Made by a program: the position numbers and the translations under genes. Below, piece by piece: positions 15,637-23,790 of a DNA stretch of 64,000 nucleotides. Under the pieces are notes generated by a model, which had not been told where the DNA came from, did no database searches, and was given only the letters and a program-made list of their open reading frames with translations. Source of the DNA: JBBSEX01 sp038239345 (lineage in GTDB: Bacteria; Acidobacteriota; Terriglobia; Bryobacterales; Bryobacteraceae); the NCBI GenBank assembly GCA_038239345.1, contig JBBSEX010000006.1, forward strand, positions 186,001-250,000, given 5' to 3'. Each line of letters starts with the position of its first letter. The first letter of the stretch is position 1.

Positions 15637-18600
15637 CTATGGCGTGATCTGCCCGCTGGGGCTGACCTGGAATGTGAGAACGCCGTTGGCGGAGGAGTTG
15701 CTGGGGCCTCCGGGTGTGATGTTGAGGGTGTGCGTTGCGCCGGCGGCGTTTACGGTGATGGTGTATCCGGCGGCGGGTGTCAGATCGGTGATGACGTGCC
15801 GTGTTGCAGCGGCGGGCACGGTGTAGCCGAGGGGTCCGGCGATGGGTGTACCGGCGGGAGCGATGCCCGAAACGACAACGCTATTGCCGGTTGGCGATTG
15901 CAGGAGCGCTCCGACGGCGGCTCCCCCGGCGATGGTTAAGGTAGTCGCATTGGCGACTTCGCTCGCGGTGGCCGAGAGATCGAAAACGGTCATCCAGCGG
16001 CGGGTGGCGGCGGGGGCATCGGTGGGTCGAACTTCCGTGCGCCAGACTCTACCCCAGGTGGAGGAATCGGTGGAGAGACGGTCTGTCGTGGTGGTGGCGG
16101 CATTGGCGGGAAGTAGGGTGGTCATGGAGCCGGCGAAGGAGCCGGTATTGACATCGAAGCGATGCAAGCCGGGGGCGGGCGCCGCGGTTTCAACAGGGTT
16201 GGCGGCGAAGTGAAACGCCAGGTATTGATCAAGTGAGGCGTCGCAAATTTGGGTACGGTCATAGACGACGAATTGGGACGGACGCAGATAGACGACTTGC
16301 CGGGACGAGGTGGTGATGGGCGATTGGCCGGCGCAGATGGTTTGGAAGGGGCGATACATATCCTCGAGGAATTGGCCGACGGCCAGGACATAGGATCCGC
16401 CATCTTCATAGTGTCCGATTTTCGTGCGAACGCCGTCGGAGCGCTGGAGAGCCCATTGGCCGTAATGATCGAGCACGCGGCCTTGGGCGTCGACATGGCG
16501 GACCTGGAAATTGTTGTAGAGCACGCGATTGCCGACGGCGTGATTCGCGTCCCAATTGCCGTAGATGTCATCGAAGACGGCGTTCTCACCGGCGGTGCCG
16601 TTGGGATTGTGGGCGAACCAGCCTTCGGGGTTCACGAGCAGCGGATTTTTATCTTTAACAAGGGCGATTGATCCGCTATCGAAGTGCTGCTCACCCTGGC
16701 TGGGATTGTTGACGTAGGGGCCGGATGTGAACGACATCCAGGTTGCGCCGAGAGTCCAATCGGAACGCGCGGCGACCTGGCTCATGCCGGGAGCGAAGTA
16801 AGAAAGAGGCAGGCTGGAATAGTCGGAAGTCTCGGGGGCGGTGTCGTCCCAGAAGAGGAATTCGATCCACTCATCGGGAGTTCCAGCGCCGAGACGAGCG
16901 AGGGCGGCTTTGGCATCGCGAGCGTATTTATGCATCATCGGCGCCGCGGGATCGTTCCACATGGCGAGAAATCCGGCGAGGAACGTATAGGTGTTGGGAT
17001 CGCCGGTTCCGGGCCAGATGGTGTCGCTATTGATGCTGTGGACGGTGCCGCGATCGTCGATGAAATCGCGCGTGGGCCAGGTGAACTGCATCAGCCAACG
17101 GCCTTGGTCGAGGGGAAAACTATAAGGCTGGGCGGCATGAATGAGATCGATACCTTTGGCCGACCGGACGGCGAGCGTGGGCAAGGATTGATTTCTGGTG
17201 GCGAGCGGCCCGTAGGCGGCGAAACCTTCGGGCCAACCGCCGCCGGTGAGGTTCGCGGTGTAGTAAGGCGCGACGCGTTGCAGGTGTTGATTGTTATACC
17301 AATCGTTCCACCAAGTGTCGCCGAGCGGGCTATCGCCTTGCACGGCAAGAGCGCCCATGCATTTGGCTGAATAGTAACCGGCGAAGTAGTTGCTTTGGGG
17401 ATGGGCATATTCGAAATCGTCGGCGCTATCGTTTTCAAAGCCGGTGAACCAGTGGCCGAGAGCGGTTTGAATTTGGGTTTGCTGGGCGGTGCTGAGCAGG
17501 TCGTGAAACCAATCGTAACCGATACCCATGGCGACGCCGTAATTGCGGATGCCGTAGCCGTTATCGCGATCCCAAACCGGGGTGCCGGAGATGCTTTGGT
17601 GGGCGGGATCGGACATCGCGGCGAGGATGGCGACGGCTTTCGATCCGTACTTAGCGGCGGTGGTTGGGTCAGACAGAATCGTGGATTGATAGCACAGGCC
17701 GAGGGGTAAAAGGACGTCGAAATAGCCATCGCCTTGATAGCCTTCGCCGACGCTGGGCCGGTTGGGGTAGCCGTTCTGTCCGGGAAAGTTGACGGTGCCG
17801 CCGGTGGTGTAGGAATCGCAGACGGCCTTGAGGGCGGTCCATTGCGCGGTGTTGGCTTGCGCGCGTCCACGAAGGGTGGCGAGGGTGGGGGCGTCCAGAA
17901 TGATTCGGGGATGGGCGGTGGTGGTTTGGGTAGCGATGGTGATGGTGGCAGCCGCGCTCTTGGTGGGATCTTGCACGCTGGTGGCTTTGGCGGTGAATGC
18001 GCCGGAGGTTGCGCCCGCTGTGTAGAGACCGGAGGTGGAGATGGTGCCACCGGTCGCGCTCCAGGTAACGGCGGTGTTTGCGGTACCCGTAACGGTTGCG
18101 GCGAATTGCTGTGTGGCGGAGGGCTGCGCTGTCGCGGTGGTGGGCGAAATGTTGACGGTCACCTGTTGGGCGGCGGGAATGGTGATGGTGGCGGTGGCGC
18201 TCTTGGTGGGATCTTGCACGCTGGTGGCTTTGGCGGTGAATGAGCCGGAGGTTGCTCCCGCTGTGTAGAGGCCGGAGGTGGAGATGGTGCCACCGGTCGC
18301 GCTCCAGGTGACGGCTCGGTTCTTCGCGCCGTGAATAGACGGAATGAATTGCTGTGTCGCGCCCGATTGAATGGTTGCGCTAGTGGGCGAGATGGCGATG
18401 GTTACTACGAGCGCGAAGTTGCAAACGGTGTTGGTTCCGGAGGCTCCAGCGGGGTCTACCACGACGGCCCAATCGTTGAGTTTGGTTACGGCACTTTGCT
18501 CACTGCGAAAGGCGAAGTTGACGCCCACGATCGACTCCGCTTGCCCGGCCGGCGTTACATAGGCGGAGTAAGTGTGAGTGGCGACGTTAGCGACGATTCG

Positions 18601-18987
18601 GAAGTGATACGTGGATCCGGCGGCGTAATTGATGACGCTGGCGGCTGCGTATGCGGCTCCGTTACGGGCGTCGATCTGGCCGCTGGGGTTGAAGCGTACC
18701 AGGATGGCGCTTTTGCTGTAGGCTGTCGCCGCGGCGGAAGATAGCGTAACCACGGAATCGATGTTGGCCGCCGAAGGAGTGGCGTCCCAGTTGGCGGTGA
18801 ACTGGCCGGTCTCAGTGGCGAGCGAAGCGTTGATCCAGCCGTTGGAGGCCGACGCGGTGGTACAGGTTGCGGCGCTGGCGTTGCCGCCGAAAGCGACCGC
18901 TAGAAGGGGAAGGGTCAAGGGGAGGATCAGGGGGAGGACGCGATTGCGCCATCCTGTCTTTCGTCGTGTTGCATTTAATAGCAGCAT
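15637..18987 (-). CDS. Large secreted heparinase II/III-like polysaccharide-lyase-type protein with two Ig-like domains
   Basis: A 1116-residue exported protein. The signal peptide is about residues 1-39 (VLPLILPLTLPLLAVAFGG...ASA). A beta-sandwich domain covers ~40-195. Two near-identical BIG2-like bacterial Ig domains follow (~196-272 and 273-352; GTISTSGLYTAGATSG in both). The (alpha/alpha) toroid is ~357-640 (HPRIILDAPTLATLRGRA; YGVAMGIGYDWFHDLLS; GGWPEGFAAYG) and the heparinase II/III-like beta-sandwich ~660-960 (GEQHFDSGSIALVKD; VVYLRPSQFVVYDRTQ). The end is a beta-rich accessory region. This layout fits cell-surface degradation of an acidic polysaccharide; the substrate (alginate, heparin-like, other) cannot be told. 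Monocistronic. Confidence 0.82.
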   Translation of the reverse strand: MLLLNATRRKTGWRNRVLPLILPLTLPLLAVAFGGNASAATCTTASASNGWINASLATETGQFTANWDATPSAANIDSVVTLSSAAATAYSKSAILVRFNPSGQIDARNGAAYAAASVINYAAGSTYHFRIVANVATHTYSAYVTPAGQAESIVGVNFAFRSEQSAVTKLNDWAVVVDPAGASGTNTVCNFALVVTIAISPTSATIQSGATQQFIPSIHGAKNRAVTWSATGGTISTSGLYTAGATSGSFTAKATSVQDPTKSATATITIPAAQQVTVNISPTTATAQPSATQQFAATVTGTANTAVTWSATGGTISTSGLYTAGATSGAFTAKATSVQDPTKSAAATITIATQTTTAHPRIILDAPTLATLRGRAQANTAQWTALKAVCDSYTTGGTVNFPGQNGYPNRPSVGEGYQGDGYFDVLLPLGLCYQSTILSDPTTAAKYGSKAVAILAAMSDPAHQSISGTPVWDRDNGYGIRNYGVAMGIGYDWFHDLLSTAQQTQIQTALGHWFTGFENDSADDFEYAHPQSNYFAGYYSAKCMGALAVQGDSPLGDTWWNDWYNNQHLQRVAPYYTANLTGGGWPEGFAAYGPLATRNQSLPTLAVRSAKGIDLIHAAQPYSFPLDQGRWLMQFTWPTRDFIDDRGTVHSINSDTIWPGTGDPNTYTFLAGFLAMWNDPAAPMMHKYARDAKAALARLGAGTPDEWIEFLFWDDTAPETSDYSSLPLSYFAPGMSQVAARSDWTLGATWMSFTSGPYVNNPSQGEQHFDSGSIALVKDKNPLLVNPEGWFAHNPNGTAGENAVFDDIYGNWDANHAVGNRVLYNNFQVRHVDAQGRVLDHYGQWALQRSDGVRTKIGHYEDGGSYVLAVGQFLEDMYRPFQTICAGQSPITTSSRQVVYLRPSQFVVYDRTQICDASLDQYLAFHFAANPVETAAPAPGLHRFDVNTGSFAGSMTTLLPANAATTTTDRLSTDSSTWGRVWRTEVRPTDAPAATRRWMTVFDLSATASEVANATTLTIAGGAAVGALLQSPTGNSVVVSGIAPAGTPIAGPLGYTVPAAATRHVITDLTPAAGYTITVNAAGATHTLNITPGGPSNSSANGVLTFQVSPSGQITP
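17958..18072 (-). repeat. Intragenic direct repeat encoding Ig-like domain, copy B
   Basis: Matches 18201-18315 at 111 of 115 positions with a 243-base period (81 codons). It encodes the second BIG2-like unit. Confidence 0.9.
18201..18315 (-). repeat. Intragenic direct repeat encoding Ig-like domain, copy A
   Basis: Partner of 17958-18072 (111 of 115 matches). The near identity over synonymous sites indicates recent duplication or gene conversion. Confidence 0.9.
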
Positions 18988-19480
18988 AGTTATATAAGCC
19001 AGTCATATGCCTACATTTATACGGAACCAAACGGAGGCAACTTGATGCTAAGGGGCGCGGTTTATTCTGTCAACGAGAAATTTCCGGCGCTGAATATCGT
19101 TTGTCTGGATGGACAGTAGTGGCTGGGGCGATGCTTTCCGAAGCCGGCTGGAACCTTATAACCGAGACAATAATAACGGTTATTTCGGGGGCGATGCTGG
19201 GGGTGCGGGGAGTTTTGCCGTTGAAAACATAGCGCGACGGCGGGGATTTAAATGAATGAGGAAATCCGTGTCCATTGATGGTGGCGGAGGGGTGTATTTT
19301 GGAGGCAATAAAACCGTGACACGGCGAAACGAGAGAGGAAGGAATCGCGAACTAAGTTATTTTTCCTGGAAGAAATCGGTATGCCGATAGGAGATCTGAG
19401 CTTCTGTTCCCCCCATTCTCGCTATCTGCATATGGGAAGTAGCGACGAGAGAAGCAGGGAGAAGCAAGTGCGCGGCCGGT
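18988..19480. other. Intergenic region upstream of two divergent genes
   Basis: About 490 bases with no supported gene. It holds the promoter region of the heparinase-like gene, a 7-base inverted repeat ATAACCG/CGGTTAT (19158-19164, 19177-19183) and probably the left end of the truncated IS3 element. No clear terminal inverted repeat could be paired because the element's right end is missing. Confidence 0.45.
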
Positions 19481-19849
19481 ATGCGGGAAACCCGCGTTTA
19501 TAGCCGGGAGTTTCGGGCGCGGCTGGTGGAGCGGATACAAAACGGGGAGAAGGTTCCGGCGCTGTCGGAGGAACTTGGAATCCACCGCAAGCTGCTTTAT
19601 GAATGGACGCGCCGGGTGCGGGAGGGTGGCGAGGAAAACCTGCGGCAGCGCGGGCGGCCGCGGAAGAGCGATGCGAGACCGGACGCGGCCGGCAACTTGT
19701 CGAGGCGAATCGAAGAATTGGAACGGCTGGTGGGACAGCAGCAACTAATGATCGATTTTTTCGAGCAAGCCTTGCAGCGGATCGAGGAGTTACGCCAGGA
19801 GAAAAGAGCGAATGGCGGGACGGCATCATTGAAACCATCGGGACATTGA
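19481..19849 (+). CDS. IS3-family OrfA-like transposase subunit
   Basis: A 122-residue protein. The N-terminal HTH reads YSREFRARLVERIQNGEKVP, then SEELGIHRKLLYEWTRRVR. It is followed by a basic linker and a leucine-zipper-like coiled coil (LSRRIEELERLVGQQQ), the normal plan of IS3 OrfA. ATG 19481 has GCAGGGAGAAG some 20 bases upstream. The stop overlaps the orfB start (TGATG at 19847-19851). OrfA is intact but OrfB is cut short, so the element cannot move by itself. Confidence 0.85.
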   Translation: MRETRVYSREFRARLVERIQNGEKVPALSEELGIHRKLLYEWTRRVREGGEENLRQRGRPRKSDARPDAAGNLSRRIEELERLVGQQQLMIDFFEQALQRIEELRQEKRANGGTASLKPSGH

Positions 19850-19968
19850 TGCAGCGGCAAGGCGGGTTGAGTGTGGAGACGATGTGCGAAGCGGCGAGAG
19901 TGAGCCGGGCGAGCTACTACCGAAGGGTGCGGGATTTGGCGATGAGGAATGCGAGTGCGGTACTCTGA
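19849..19968 (+). pseudogene. Truncated IS3-family orfB (39 residues)
   Basis: It reads MQRQGGLSVETMCEAARVSR, ASYYRRVRDLAM and then diverges, stopping at 19968. The first ~30 residues match the OrfB start, which normally runs on to a ~280-residue DDE integrase. Everything downstream of about 19940 belongs to the next gene. Confidence 0.8.
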
Positions 19969-20335
19969 ACAATTGATTCGGGCGATCGCCAATCTGTTAC
20001 TTGCCGTGTTCAGCCTCGGGCTGATCACGCCGGTTTTCCATGGCAACACGGAATCAAATCTTCCAGCTTGTTGCCGCCGCGATGGGAAGCATCATTGCGC
20101 GATGTCGGAGTCTGCCGATCGAAGTTCGGATGACGCCGGGATTCGCGCGGCAAACTTGCGGTGCCCCCTCTATCCGCAGCATGGGAACGTAAGTCAATTA
20201 CATTCGCTGATGCCGGCGGACTCATCGTCGATTGCGATCAGCGAACAGCGGGCGGGGGGAATTTCCCGATCGACGCCGGCGGCGATTCGACCGAGCATTG
20301 GGCATCTGCAACGCGGCCCTCCTGTATTCTTCTAA
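19955..20335 (+). CDS. Small exported Cys/His-rich protein with CCRRxGKHHC motif
   Basis: A 126-residue protein. The preferred start is GTG 19955, six bases after GAGGA; ATG 19949 leaves too little space. A hydrophobic N-terminal helix (IANLLLAVFSLGLITPVF) acts as signal or anchor. Then comes LPACCRRDGKHHCAMSES and, further on, CPLYP. I recall related acidobacterial proteins with the CCRRxGxHHC block, often short and metal-ligand rich. Cys-Cys, His-His-Cys and Met are plausible soft-metal (Cu) ligands; this is inference. The gene lies 72 bases before a TonB-dependent receptor and overlaps the IS remnant, whose deletion seems to have placed it here. Confidence 0.68.
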   Translation: MRYSEQLIRAIANLLLAVFSLGLITPVFHGNTESNLPACCRRDGKHHCAMSESADRSSDDAGIRAANLRCPLYPQHGNVSQLHSLMPADSSSIAISEQRAGGISRSTPAAIRPSIGHLQRGPPVFF

Positions 20336-20407
20336 TCCCCAATTCGCACATATCCGCGGTGCTTGCAGTATGCGGATGAAAACTTGCGTTTCTGTTTGGA
20401 GAGAAGA

Positions 20408-22630
20408 ATGTTCGATCGACGTTGGCTGTACCTGCCGGCTTTGCTGCTGGCCTTGAGTCCTCTTGCCGTAGGGGTTGTGTTGGGCTCGATACGGGGTGTT
20501 GTTCACGATCCGGATCATCGACCGGTAGCAAATGCGCACGTTGCGATCAAGGCAACCAACTCGGACTTTGTACAACTGTCGACGACCGATGCGAGCGGAA
20601 CTTTCGAGACCGCGTTAGTCCCCATCGGGCGGTATGAAGTGACAGTAACGCTAGACGGATTTCAGCCGTCGGCGCAGCAGGTGGTGATCGCGTCGCGCCA
20701 AGCTCCGATCCTGCATTTTCAACTGGCGCTGGGAGCGGTAACGGAAGTGGTTCAGGTGGAAGATAAGGCGCTGACGGCGGGCGCCGAGACAATGACGCCG
20801 ACGACGATCATCAGCCGCGGCGAGATTCGCGAAACGCCGGGCGCGGAGCTGAGCAACAGCATGAACATGATTACGGATTATGTTCCGGGCGCTTGGATGA
20901 CGCACGATCAACTGCACGTTCGCGGCGGCCACCAGGTGAGTTGGGCGATAGACGGGGTGCCGATCCCGAACACAAATATCGCGAGTAATGTTGGCCCGCA
21001 GATCGATCCGAAGGACATCGACTATCTGGAAATCCAGCGGGGAGGATACTCGCCGGCTTATGGCGACCGGACCTATGGCGTGTTCAATGTCGTGCCCCGG
21101 ACGGGTTTTGAACGGAACAACGAAGGCGAATTTTACTCGACGTATGGCTCGTTCGGGCAGACGAACGACCAGATCAACTTCGGAAGCCACACGGAGAAGT
21201 TCGCGTACTTTGCGAGCTTCAATGGCAATCGCAGCGACTATGGGCTTTCCACTCCGGGTCCGGATATTTTGCACGACCGGGTGTGGGGTCTGGGTGGCAT
21301 GGCGACTCTTATTTACAACTTGAATCCGAAGGATCAACTGCGCTTCGTGGCGACACTGCGCCGCGACGATTATCAAATTCCGAATGACACCGATGCCGAG
21401 GCGAGTGGCGTCCGCGATCAAGAGCGCGAGCGTGACGCGGTGGTGAGTTTTTCCTGGGCGCATACGATTTCGCCGGGGGTTCTGCTGACAGCATCGCCCT
21501 TTTATCATTTCAATCGGGCGAACTACGACGGCGGCCCAAATGGCACGCCTGTCAGCACGACGCAGTATCTTGACTCGCAGTACGGCGGGGCGCAAGCGAC
21601 GCTTTCGGCTACTTCGAAGCGGCACAACGCGGTGGTCGGGGTATATGGTTTCGGGCAACACGACGACCAGTTTGTAGGCTTGGTGGCAAACGACGGGTCT
21701 GGTGATTTCGTGCGCCAGAGAAATGCATCGGCGGGGCAGCTTGCATCCTTATTTCTGGAAGATCAATACAAATTGTTCCCGTGGCTGACGCTGACCGGGG
21801 GTGTACGGCTGACACATTTCGCGGGAGCGATTTCAGAGAACGCGGCGAATCCACGGGTGGGCGGATCGATTAGAATTCCTTACTTGCATTGGGTACTGCG
21901 CGGATTTTGGGGCCAGTATTATCAGGCGCCGCCGCTATCGACGGTGAGCGGGCCATTGCTGGATTATGCGGTGGCGCAAGGATTGGGATTCATCTCTCTA
22001 CGCGGCGAGCGCGATCAGGAGCATCAATTTGGATTGACGATTCCACTGCGGGGATGGTCATTCGACGTTAACAACTATCATCAGAGGGCGCACAACTATT
22101 TCGATCATGGTGTGATCGGAAATTCGAACGTGTTTTTTCCACTTACCATCGATCAGGCGCGTTTATATGGCTGGGAAGTTGCGATCCGCTCTCCGCGACT
22201 CTTCAAACGGGGAGAAGTTTATCTGGCTTACGCCAACGCGCATGCCCAGGGCGCGGGCGCTGTGTCTGGCGGATTGACGGACTTTTCGCCGCCCGACAGC
22301 GGTTATTTTTTGCTGGACCACGACCAACGCCACACCCTGCATGCGGGGTTCAACTTCAGCTTGCCGGGGCGGGTGACGGCGGGCGGAAATCTTTATTACG
22401 GTTCGGGCTTTACCGACGGGTCAATCGATTATCCGGGGCACTTGCAGGAGCACACGAGCTTCGATCTTTCATTGGGAAAGTCTTTTGCGGAGCGGTTTAC
22501 GGTTTCGGTGACGGCTTTGAATCTGCCGAATCGCAGATTTCTACTGGATAATAGTGTGACTTTCGGCGGTACACATTATGCGGATCCGCGACAAATTTAT
22601 GCGCAGATTCGGTATCGGTTTCACTATTAG
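20408..22630 (+). CDS. TonB-dependent receptor with N-terminal carboxypeptidase-regulatory domain
   Basis: A 740-residue outer-membrane transporter; ATG 20408 has GGAGAGAAG upstream. After a signal peptide, residues ~30-115 form a CarboxypepD_reg-like beta-sandwich (GSIRGVVHDPDHRPVANAHV; YEVTVTLDGFQP). The plug is ~140-240 (VRGGHQVSWAIDGVPIPNTN; DIDYLEIQRGGYSPAYGDRT), followed by a 22-strand barrel ending in IRYRFHY with the C-terminal aromatic. The barrel is shorter than in the ~1100-residue Oar-like receptors that dominate in Acidobacteria and closer to vitamin B12/metal receptors. It is probably co-transcribed with the CC..HHC protein. Confidence 0.88.
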   Translation: MFDRRWLYLPALLLALSPLAVGVVLGSIRGVVHDPDHRPVANAHVAIKATNSDFVQLSTTDASGTFETALVPIGRYEVTVTLDGFQPSAQQVVIASRQAPILHFQLALGAVTEVVQVEDKALTAGAETMTPTTIISRGEIRETPGAELSNSMNMITDYVPGAWMTHDQLHVRGGHQVSWAIDGVPIPNTNIASNVGPQIDPKDIDYLEIQRGGYSPAYGDRTYGVFNVVPRTGFERNNEGEFYSTYGSFGQTNDQINFGSHTEKFAYFASFNGNRSDYGLSTPGPDILHDRVWGLGGMATLIYNLNPKDQLRFVATLRRDDYQIPNDTDAEASGVRDQERERDAVVSFSWAHTISPGVLLTASPFYHFNRANYDGGPNGTPVSTTQYLDSQYGGAQATLSATSKRHNAVVGVYGFGQHDDQFVGLVANDGSGDFVRQRNASAGQLASLFLEDQYKLFPWLTLTGGVRLTHFAGAISENAANPRVGGSIRIPYLHWVLRGFWGQYYQAPPLSTVSGPLLDYAVAQGLGFISLRGERDQEHQFGLTIPLRGWSFDVNNYHQRAHNYFDHGVIGNSNVFFPLTIDQARLYGWEVAIRSPRLFKRGEVYLAYANAHAQGAGAVSGGLTDFSPPDSGYFLLDHDQRHTLHAGFNFSLPGRVTAGGNLYYGSGFTDGSIDYPGHLQEHTSFDLSLGKSFAERFTVSVTALNLPNRRFLLDNSVTFGGTHYADPRQIYAQIRYRFHY

Positions 22631-22989
22631 GGCGACGGGCGGGTGGGTGAAGTTTGTCCGAGCCGTCTTTTTCGGGATTGTTCGGGAAACGCCCTCGTAA
22701 GGTCGGAGTTAAATACGCTGTGACCAATCCGGTTGCCATAGGGGAGGCTAGGAGCGACCAAACCCTTGGAAAGCTCGGAGAAGGCAAGCATGCCAACACC
22801 TGGAAGATCCATCTGTTCGCCCGATTCGATCTTCTCTTGGAAGAACGGAATGGTGATACCGATTACCTTATTCGTCTCCTCATCCAGTCGCAGAATGCCA
22901 CCGTCTACCTCCAAGTAGATTACGTTGGCATTCGGCTTGGCGAAAGTGATGTACAAGACATCTGCTATCTGGTCATAGGAGATGGTCAT
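22627..22989 (-). CDS. DUF2283-domain protein, putative antitoxin
   Basis: A 120-residue protein. The first ~55 residues match DUF2283 (MTISYDQIADVLYITFAKP; DGGILRLDEETNKVIGITI). The tail is basic and low-complexity. DUF2283 proteins are short, often sit beside toxin-like genes and are presumed antitoxins. The gene lies 57 bases downstream of the toxin-like frame 23047-23403 on the same strand. Its stop overlaps the end of the convergent receptor gene by four bases. Confidence 0.75.
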   Translation of the reverse strand: MTISYDQIADVLYITFAKPNANVIYLEVDGGILRLDEETNKVIGITIPFFQEKIESGEQMDLPGVGMLAFSELSKGLVAPSLPYGNRIGHSVFNSDLTRAFPEQSRKRRLGQTSPTRPSP

Positions 22990-23046
22990 TTCGATTCCCC
23001 TGCTGGATTAGAGCTTCGGACATACAGAAAAGTTCCAACCTTCGAT

Positions 23047-23403
23047 CTACCATATCGTACGGAATCCACCGGATATGCGGTTGTAACTACGCGTTTGGTA
23101 TTTCCGTTCATAAAAACGATCTTCGTACCTGACGATAACCCTTAACAGATCTTCGGGTGCCAAACCCTGAACGTCGGCTTCGAAAACGGAGGCCATAATA
23201 CTATCGGTGCTCGTTCTCACGCCACTTGGATTGACAATGCAGGGCTCAACCAGGTTTCTATAAGGTACAACTTCTGGGTGGAAGGGAGCAATATGCCTGT
23301 CCCAGGTATCGGCGTATAACGTGACCTGATTTCCTCGAAAGTCACTCACCTGGAAAACAAATGGGGATCCCGGCATTGGCGTGCCGGTCCGACCTATGAT
23401 CAT
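23047..23403 (-). CDS. Toxin-like protein (PBECR / RelE-like fold suspected)
   Basis: A 118-residue protein. It has the order DFRGNQVTLYADTWDRHIAP, then HPEVVPYRNLVEPCIVNP, then LLRVIVRYEDRFYERKYQTR. A W-x-x-H-I...HPE block followed by a -Y- helix and beta strands ending in YxxR resembles the phage-derived PBECR/BECR nuclease fold (Barnase-EndoU-ColicinE5-RelE group). The assignment is by motif order only. No signal peptide. It sits upstream of DUF2283 in what looks like a two-gene operon. Confidence 0.6.
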   Translation of the reverse strand: MIIGRTGTPMPGSPFVFQVSDFRGNQVTLYADTWDRHIAPFHPEVVPYRNLVEPCIVNPSGVRTSTDSIMASVFEADVQGLAPEDLLRVIVRYEDRFYERKYQTRSYNRISGGFRTIW

Positions 23404-23790
23404 CTCTTTGTGTCCGTGTTTTGTGCATCGAAACTATTGAGCAAGGTGCCACGTAGTGCGTGAAGCAACCTCACAGGCAAAAATCATCCTCACGTCCACT
23501 ACATAGAGATTTTTCATGCTCGCTGGCGCATTACTGCCACCAATGTACTTTGGGCTCGATTCTTCTGGCGTAGTTTTTCCTATTAGAAATCAAGTCAAGT
23601 GTAATGCTGGTGCCCCAAATAGTCCGTAAGACTATCACATTAGTCTGGTCTTATTGATGCGGGAGCAAAACGCCACTTCCGTGGACTAAATTCTAAATAG
23701 GCGCGCGTCCGTGGTTATCCGCCGGCTTCCGGGTCGATCCGCAAACAGGGCTCCAAATAATTCGAGAACTGAGTTCTGTCAAACCAGGCG
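23404..23790. other. Intergenic region without recognised features
   Basis: About 390 bases, lower in GC than the neighbours. It lies downstream of the treS-mak fusion and upstream of the toxin-like gene. I see no frame, RNA motif or clear terminator in it. Confidence 0.5.

Noticed and set aside
17091..18050. 319-residue minus-strand frame within the heparinase-like gene
   Set aside because: Pro/Ser-rich out-of-frame reading of the same gene.
19158..19183. ATAACCG/CGGTTAT inverted repeat as a terminator
   Set aside because: The arms are short, the loop is long (12 bases), and no T-run follows, so it was kept only as a note in the intergenic entry.
20651..21661. 336-residue minus-strand frame inside the TonB receptor
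   Set aside because: Arg/Val-rich antisense shadow; the receptor frame shows clear plug and barrel motifs.
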